18,985 bases of DNA from Candidatus Sulfopaludibacter sp. SbA3 (lineage in GTDB: Bacteria; Acidobacteriota; Terriglobia; 20CM-2-55-15): positions 1-18,985 of the forward strand of contig CAMAWS010000004.1 of NCBI GenBank assembly GCA_945861845.1, written 5' to 3'. The position numbers and the translations under genes are program-made. The notes under the pieces are model-generated. The model did not search any database, had not been told where the DNA came from, and saw only the letters and a program-made list of their open reading frames with translations. This document shows positions 14,239-18,985 of the stretch, one piece after another. Positions within the stretch are counted from its first letter, which is position 1, and each line of letters starts with the position of its first letter.

Positions 14239-14321
14239 GTGGGAGCGGGGCTTCAGCCCAGGGCCAGGATCAAACAAAGAATCTTCTGGAACCTTGCACG
14301 GGGCTGAAGCCCCGCGCCTAC
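14239..14321. repeat. Inverted repeat with GGGGCTTCAGCCC arms
   Basis: GTGGGAGCGGGGCTTCAGCC (from 14239) is an imperfect inverted copy of the bases ending at 14321 (GGGGCTGAAGCCCCGCGCCT from 14300). The arms of about 21 bp with few mismatches enclose a ~41 bp loop. Such GCGGGGCTTCAGCCCC palindromes are common dispersed repeats in environmental genomes. In RNA it would form a stem-loop between the binding-protein gene and livH. Its outer edge supplies the TAG stop (14318-14320) of the binding protein. Confidence 0.75.
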
Positions 14322-15460
14322 GGCGTTATCGTTTCAACGTACTCGAGCTTTGAATCCCTGACACGCAGGACGACGGCCGGCTTGACGGCATTGCGGTTCG
14401 CGTCGAGTGTAATCTTTCCTGTCACGCCCGGATAATCCTTTGTCTGCGCGATCGCATCGCGAACCTTGACAGGTTCCGCGGAATTGGCGCGGCGGATGGC
14501 ATCGAACAGGATATTGGCGGAATCGAAGCCGAGGGCCGCAAGGGCGTCCGGCGTCTCACCATATTTCGCCTTGTATTGCGACACGAAATTTTGAATCGCA
14601 GGGCTGGGATCGTCCACGGAATAGTGGTTGGAAAAATACGTATCGTTCAGAGCCTCGCCGCCGATGTCTGTCAGTCTCGGCGAGTCCCATCCGTCGCCGC
14701 CCAGCAGAGGCATTGCCATTCCAAGACGTCTTGCCTGGCGCGCTATCAAACCAACTTCCGTGTAGTAGCCCGGAATGAAGATCGCCTGCGGATTGCGCGC
14801 CTTGATCGAAGTCAGCTGCGCGCTGAAGTCGGTATCCCCTTCGCTGTAGCTCTCGTCAGCGACGATGGCGCCACCCATCTGTTTCATGTTATCGGCGAAA
14901 ACATCGGCAAGGCCGACTGAGTAGTCATTCTTGATGTCGCGCAATATGGCGACATTCTTAACCTTCAGCGTATTGGTCGCGAACTTCGCCATCACCAATC
15001 CCTGGAAAGGATCAATGAAGCATATTCGAAAAATATAGTCGCCGACTTCCGTGACGCGGGGATTTGTGGAGGAAGGCGAGATCATCGGGATCATGCTCTG
15101 CTGCGCAACCGGTGCGGCGGCGAGAGTGCGCGAGGACGCCACTTCACCGAGGATAGCAATGACCTGGTCGCTGGTGATCAACTTGGTCACTACCGTCTGG
15201 GCCTCTTCAGGCTTGCCCTGGTCGTCTTCCACAATGACGCGGACCTGCTTGCCGAGCAGACCTCCCGCCTTGTTGACCTCTTCGATCGCCATGTCGATTC
15301 CATTCCTGGTCGAGATGCCGAACGTTGCCGTAGTGCCTGTCAGCGAGCCGAACTCGCCGATTACGATCTCGTTGGATGCCTGATCTGATGAATTGCCGGC
15401 GCAAGATACCAGCGCGGCACCCAGCAAACACATGACAAATAGCGATGACCGACGAGCCAT
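14318..15460 (-). CDS. Branched-chain amino acid-type ABC transporter substrate-binding lipoprotein
   Basis: This 380-residue protein starts at ATG 15460, with a strong AGGGGGG Shine-Dalgarno a few bases upstream. The N-terminus MARRSSLFVMCLLGAALVSC is a lipoprotein signal with lipobox LVSC and Cys20 as acceptor, so it is anchored to a membrane facing the periplasm. The mature region has the type I periplasmic-binding fold of LivJ/LivK: IVIGEFGSLTGTTATFG, AIEEVNKAGGLLGKQVRVIV, IAILGEVASSRTLAAAPVAQ, MIPMISPSSTNPRVTEVG, and AALGFDSANILFDAI. It delivers substrate, probably Leu/Ile/Val or a related amino acid, to LivHM. It is first in the cluster, and a stem-loop repeat separates it from livH. 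Confidence 0.92.
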   Translation of the reverse strand: MARRSSLFVMCLLGAALVSCAGNSSDQASNEIVIGEFGSLTGTTATFGISTRNGIDMAIEEVNKAGGLLGKQVRVIVEDDQGKPEEAQTVVTKLITSDQVIAILGEVASSRTLAAAPVAQQSMIPMISPSSTNPRVTEVGDYIFRICFIDPFQGLVMAKFATNTLKVKNVAILRDIKNDYSVGLADVFADNMKQMGGAIVADESYSEGDTDFSAQLTSIKARNPQAIFIPGYYTEVGLIARQARRLGMAMPLLGGDGWDSPRLTDIGGEALNDTYFSNHYSVDDPSPAIQNFVSQYKAKYGETPDALAALGFDSANILFDAIRRANSAEPVKVRDAIAQTKDYPGVTGKITLDANRNAVKPAVVLRVRDSKLEYVETITP

Positions 15461-15513
15461 GAGTCCCCCCTAACGATTTGCAAACACGCAACTTAGTGAT
15501 TATGCACGAGACT

Positions 15514-15973
15514 TCAGCGTGGTTCCAGCCCCTTCCTCTTGATAACGGGCTGGGCAGTATCGGCTGCAAGAAGCTGGACCAGGGCTTTTGCCACGGCCGG
15601 TTCTTTCGCGGTTGTCGACATACCGGCCGAGAATACCGTGACTCTCTGCAGGTCTCCAGGGAGTGCGCCGATGATTTCAATGCCACTGACGGGCATGAGC
15701 TCGCTGAATTGCTGCACGGCTACATCAGCCCGGCCATTGGCCACAAGCGCACCTGTCGGACCGGTATCGACGCGAATGATCCTGGCTTCATGGTATCCGC
15801 AATATGGAGACCTTGTGACCCGTCGAGCGCTCGAAGTCGGGGAGCAGTTCGACCAGCACCTCTTTGATGCCGGTGGAACACAGGACTGTGATCTCAGCGG
15901 CCCTCGCTGCAGGCGCCCCGGCCATCATGGTAAAACACACCACAGCCGCGGCCACGATTCCCGGCCATGCCAT
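15514..15973 (-). pseudogene. ModA-like periplasmic substrate-binding protein, internally deleted and frameshifted
   Basis: The 5' part begins at ATG 15973 with AGGAG at good distance. It encodes a signal peptide (MAWPGIVAAAVVCFTMMAGA, ending ARA) and the mature start AEITVLCSTGIKEVLVELLP, typical of ModA-like type II binding proteins. It runs to about GHKVSILRIP, then hits TGA near 15790. In another frame the C-terminal part follows: TGPTGALVANGRADVAVQQF, then SELMPVSGIEIIGALPGDLQ, ending VIKRKGLEPR at TGA 15514-15516. An intact family member has about 250 residues; roughly 100 central residues are missing and the two halves are out of frame. It has no permease or ATPase genes beside it. Confidence 0.82.
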
Positions 15974-16179
15974 AAGGACTCCTGAAGGTTGCGCCCTTTG
16001 CTTGGGTTTCGCGCTATCGCGCTCACGCTTCTGGCCGGGCCTGCATTCGCATCCGCTCATGGTGAAACCTCCGTTCAATTTCAAGCCGCTGCAGGTATAC
16101 TCCCCCGGCGTCGACGCGGCGTCTTGCCGAAACAGGACTCTAACACGACCGTGAATTCCCCCGGACGCGAATCTCCCTC

Positions 16180-16260
16180 TTGCGAAGTATCGTGGCATGG
16201 ATTATGACTATCCCGGCGGCAGCCATCATCGCCGCCCTGGTCTATAAAATGCTATCTTGA
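16180..16260 (+). pseudogene. C-terminal remnant of a PiT-type inorganic phosphate transporter
   Basis: The frame reads LLRSIVAWIMTIPAAAIIAA then LVYKMLS and stops at TGA 16258-16260. The pattern AWxxTIPAxAxxAALVY is the last membrane helix of Pit family phosphate transporters. The same frame has a TAA at 16141-16143 and no suitable start, so only about 27 C-terminal codons survive. It ends 3 bp before the PhoR-like kinase gene, which fits a former pit-phoR operon. The preceding stretch 15974-16179 holds nothing else that I can name. Confidence 0.6.
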
Positions 16261-16263
16261 GAC

Positions 16264-18021
16264 GTGACGCTGCGACTGCATTCCCGCCTGGTTGCCCTGA
16301 ATGTCGTGGCGATGGGTATTGTCCTCCTGCTGCTTGGTTACTTCCTCGCGACCAGCCTCAGGGCAAGATTTGAAACGGAAATCGAAGATCAACTCTTCAA
16401 GTCGGCGAACCTGGCCAGAACCTACATTCGAATGCACACCGGCAGCCAGGACCCGGTGGGGCTGGCGGTTGCGATTTCGGACTCGCTTCAGGTTGGTGTA
16501 ACGATCATTGCCGCCGATGGCCGCGTCCTGGGTGACTCCGGCCTGACACGTGAAGCGATTGCCGCCGTGGAGAATCACAACGATCTTCCTGAAGTCATCC
16601 AGGCTCGGGAAATCGGCCGTGGCACGTCGATTCGCCGGAGTTCACCTCTGGCGGCGCCGTTTATTTATGTCGCGACGATTGCTGATGATGGATCGGTGAT
16701 TCGCCTGGCCATGCCATTTGCCGCCGTTGAGACTCTGATCGGCGGGCTTCGCCGGCAGCTCCTGCTGGCCTTTCTGTTCGCAATAGCGATGGCCCTGGCC
16801 TTCGGATACATGGTTTATGCCGTCGTGTCGCGGCCGCTGCGGCGGATGGCAGACGCTTCTCACCAACTCGCCGCCGGCAACCTTAACTACCAGATTCCGG
16901 AGGCCGGGGATCGGGACCTGGGCTCAATGGCGTCTTCCTTAAACGCCATGGCCAGATCCCTCAAGGGGAAAATAGAAGAACTGCAGGACGATAAGAAGCG
17001 AACCGAAACCATAATTGCCACGATGAGTGCCGGCGTTGTGGTTTTCGATCGCGAAGCCCGTGTCGTGCTGGCCAACCAGTCCATCCGCCAACTCCTCGAT
17101 ATTCACGGCGATCCCACCGGCAGGCTCCCCATGGAGCTTGTGCGCCACCCATCAATCGACATGGCAGTGCACGACGCCCTTCGCGGTTCCGTCGTTCCCG
17201 CCATTGACGTCATGACAAGCACGGGCCGGGTCCTGCTGGCCAAGGGCGCTCCCGTCCGGACGTCATCGGGCGATGTCGAACTTGTCGTGATGACATTTCA
17301 CGATCTGACGGAAGTTCGCCGCATCGAAAGAATGCGAAAAGATTTTATCGGCAATGTCTCTCATGAATTCAAGACACCCCTGACGTCCATTCGCGGTTAC
17401 GCGGAGACGCTCTTGAACTCGCTGTCGAACTCGAAGGAGAGCGATCCCGGTTTGACGCGGGAATTCCTGGAAGCTATCGAACGAAACTCCCTCCTGCTCC
17501 AGGCCCTGGTTGACGACCTGCTGGTCCTGGCCCGGCTGGAGGCTGAATTGCCCGTGGAAAGACAGCCGGTCAAGATCCGGGAGCTTGTCGAGGAGCACGT
17601 TCAGGCTCGCATGCCTCAATTACAGGAAAGGAACATTTCAGTTGAAGTGGAATGCATAGCGACCGAAATCATGGCCGACGGGTCGAGATTGGCGCGGGCC
17701 ATATCAAACCTCCTGGACAATGCCATTCACTACAACCGGGCCGGCGGTACAGTTCGGATTACAGGGCGCATGGTATCGGGCGCCTTCGCCCTGGATATCG
17801 CGGACTCCGGCACCGGCATTCCTCAAAAGGACCTGGCCCGAATATTCGAACGTTTTTATCGTGTAGACAAATCCCGCAGCCGGGAGGCCGGAGGCACGGG
17901 CCTCGGCCTGGCGATTGCCAGGCACGCCGTGGAAAGCCAGGGCGGCAGCATTTCGGTCTCAAGCAAGGTGGGGACCGGCTCCACGTTTACCATTTTCTTG
18001 CCGGCAGCAATATCAGCCTGA
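16264..18021 (+). CDS. phoR: PhoR-like membrane sensor histidine kinase
   Basis: This 585-residue kinase begins at GTG 16264. Domains in order: membrane helix 1 (about 9-31), an extracytoplasmic sensor region (about 32-160), membrane helix 2 (about 164-188), HAMP (about 189-240), a PAS domain (about 245-350, opening TIIATMSAGVVVFDREARVV), then the kinase core. The phospho-acceptor is His367 in VSHEFKTPL. The ATP-binding domain shows N box SNLLDNAIHY (481-490), G1 DSGTGIP (514-520), F box FERFYR, and G2 GGTGLGLAI (543-551), so it should be active. HAMP-PAS-HisKA with a periplasmic loop is the PhoR plan for sensing phosphate limitation. The PiT remnant just upstream supports that role. No phoB response regulator gene is present in the window, so the partner must lie elsewhere. 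Confidence 0.9.
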   Translation: MTLRLHSRLVALNVVAMGIVLLLLGYFLATSLRARFETEIEDQLFKSANLARTYIRMHTGSQDPVGLAVAISDSLQVGVTIIAADGRVLGDSGLTREAIAAVENHNDLPEVIQAREIGRGTSIRRSSPLAAPFIYVATIADDGSVIRLAMPFAAVETLIGGLRRQLLLAFLFAIAMALAFGYMVYAVVSRPLRRMADASHQLAAGNLNYQIPEAGDRDLGSMASSLNAMARSLKGKIEELQDDKKRTETIIATMSAGVVVFDREARVVLANQSIRQLLDIHGDPTGRLPMELVRHPSIDMAVHDALRGSVVPAIDVMTSTGRVLLAKGAPVRTSSGDVELVVMTFHDLTEVRRIERMRKDFIGNVSHEFKTPLTSIRGYAETLLNSLSNSKESDPGLTREFLEAIERNSLLLQALVDDLLVLARLEAELPVERQPVKIRELVEEHVQARMPQLQERNISVEVECIATEIMADGSRLARAISNLLDNAIHYNRAGGTVRITGRMVSGAFALDIADSGTGIPQKDLARIFERFYRVDKSRSREAGGTGLGLAIARHAVESQGGSISVSSKVGTGSTFTIFLPAAISA

Positions 18022-18059
18022 TATGGAAAATGCCCTGCTCTCCTCCCGGCATGATCTTG

Positions 18060-18290
18060 TCACGACCCGGGAATCGTGGGTTTCCGAGTTGCCATGGAAA
18101 AAAGAGGCGGATTGTCGTTTTGTTTTTCGACGATGTAACCGGGATGATATGGCCCCCTGTGCAGATTCAGCTCGCGGCGATAGAGTTTGGCCTCTTCGAG
18201 CGATTTGAACTTGGCCGGAACCGGCCGGCCAAAACCAGTAATTTCGTTGATTTGCTTGGAACGGACCCAGTACGTAGGACTCTTTGCCAC
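18060..18290 (-). CDS. Small conserved protein of unknown function, copy 2
   Basis: This 76-residue protein is a paralogue of 7172-7453. The core runs YWVRSKQINEITGFG, VPAKFKSLEEAKLYRR, ELNLHRGPYHPGYIVEKQ. GTG 18290 is chosen because GGAAGGAAA lies just upstream and the conserved core starts a few residues in. The frame extends to 18353, but that part shows no similarity to copy 1. It has one residue fewer between ITGFG and VPA than copy 1, and different tails. It is convergent with the sensor kinase gene, 38 bp away, and has no adjacent flavoprotein, so the two copies do not share a genomic context. Confidence 0.7.
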   Translation of the reverse strand: MAKSPTYWVRSKQINEITGFGRPVPAKFKSLEEAKLYRRELNLHRGPYHPGYIVEKQNDNPPLFSMATRKPTIPGS

Positions 18291-18427
18291 TTGTTTCCTT
18301 CCTTCTTGGGACCACCGCTGATGAGAAACGAGAATGCAGGCATTATTGCACACTGTGCCGTCTTCCAGTTAATTCTGATGGCTGCGCATAACAACCTCGC
18401 GATGCTCTTAACCAATTAGAGTTAATA

Positions 18428-18444
18428 CCTCCTAACTCAGGAGG
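18428..18444. repeat. Short hairpin related to the 8.7 kb palindromic element
   Basis: CCTCCT and AGGAGG surround a 5-base loop, followed by GGAGCTT and, a little later, GGTGGCTTTGC. Both the CCTCC-loop-GGAGGGGAG hairpin and the GGTGGCTT(C/T)GC stretch have counterparts in the 8687-8932 element. It looks like a degenerate or partial relative. It ends just before the truncated RND fragment begins. Confidence 0.45.
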
Positions 18445-18472
18445 GGAGCTTCACGACGGTGGCTTTGCATCA

Positions 18473-18950
18473 TTCGTGGACGTCTATGAAGCGTTGCAGT
18501 TCGTCGATGCCGCGGTTTCGCGAATCCAGAGCGGCCTTCCCACAACGGCCCGGATCCGGACAAATCGACTCAAGTTTTCAAGTTTTCCGATCATCGGCTA
18601 CAGCTTCACTTCCGGCAGGGTTTCGCAGGCCGATCTATGGGAACTCGCGACCTACGACATCAAGCCGCGCCTGAACCGCCTGAATGGTGATCGGAATCGT
18701 CGCGAAGAATGGAATCCTGCTTCTCGACGCCAACGAGAAGTTCCTTGCGGCGGGGTTCTCCGCGGAAGACGCCATCATTCAGGCTGGAAGGCGCAGGCTG
18801 CGTCCCATTGTGATCACGGCGCTGGCTACCGCCGTGATCGACGGCGTCCTCGTCTCGATGGTGCTCTCCCTGGTCATCACGCCAGCGATCCAGTTTCTTC
18901 TGGACCGCCGTGTCCGCCTGGCGCCAGACAGCCCCGGTGGCCTTAAATAG
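18473..18950 (+). pseudogene. RND efflux pump remnant (porter-domain fragment joined out of frame to C-terminal fragment)
   Basis: The first part (from 18473 to about 18680) reads DVYEALQFVDAAVSRIQSGL, then FPIIGYSFTSG, then SQADLWELATYDIKPRLNRL, which is periplasmic porter-domain sequence from the N-terminal third of an RND pump. At about 18680 it jumps to another frame: VIGIVAKNGILLLDANEKFL, then AGRRRLRPIVITALAT, which belongs near residue 950 of such proteins. A second, in-frame loss of about 23 codons follows ALAT, because the usual GMLPLA...QMLQPLA stretch is missing and it continues at AVIDGVLVSMVLSLVITPA. It stops at TAG 18948-18950. About 800 residues are absent overall, so no pump can be made. 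It differs from the RND gene at 1-846. Confidence 0.8.
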
Positions 18951-18985
18951 AATCCATTTTCTTCGGAAGTCCAGGCAGCCGGGAC

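Noticed and set aside
15989..16207. A plus-strand frame with a signal-peptide-like start upstream of the PiT remnant
   Set aside because: After the hydrophobic stretch the sequence is arginine-rich and low in structure, there is no similarity I can name, and it overlaps the PiT remnant in another frame.

Overview
This is a high-GC, gene-dense bacterial chromosome segment. Gene style, several GTG starts, dispersed palindromic repeats and the paralogous families suggest a soil or environmental Acidobacteriota-like organism. That assignment is an inference from gene flavour, not a marker gene.

Layout. 1-846: 3' end of a heavy-metal-type RND efflux pump. 869-4075: a four-gene co-directional cassette with two closely related exported proteins of unknown function flanking two related small membrane proteins (soluble A, membrane M, membrane M', soluble B). 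This is the best candidate for an undescribed system here. 4086-5319 (minus): a decayed defence locus made of a CopG/ParD-like antitoxin, a RelE/ParE-like toxin, the first ~58 codons of a type I restriction subunit HsdR, and the 3' two thirds of a YgjP-type metallopeptidase joined directly to it by a deletion. 5463-7153: a DUF2442 protein, a NUDIX hydrolase and an arylamine N-acetyltransferase. 7172-8633 (minus): a geranylgeranyl-reductase-like flavoprotein followed by a small protein that has a second copy at 18060-18290. 8687-8932: a ~246 bp nested palindromic element resembling a MITE. 8994-10178: a YuxH-type EAL-HDOD protein. 10182-10643 (minus): an unknown protein.

10719-15460 (minus): a complete branched-chain amino acid-type ABC transporter (lipoprotein binding protein, LivH, LivM, LivG, LivF) with tight ATGA-type overlaps. 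LivH is enlarged, apparently by an internal duplication, and a palindromic repeat separates it from the binding-protein gene. 15514-16260: remnants of a ModA-like binding protein (minus) and of a PiT phosphate transporter (plus). 16264-18021: a PhoR-like sensor kinase. 18060-18290 (minus): second copy of the small protein. 18473-18950: an RND pump reduced to two fragments, beside a hairpin related to the 8.7 kb element.

A recurring theme is gene loss by internal deletion. HsdR/YgjP, ModA, PiT and the distal RND gene are each recognisable at one or both ends but lack their middle or start. No tRNA, rRNA, CRISPR array or intact transposase gene was seen.
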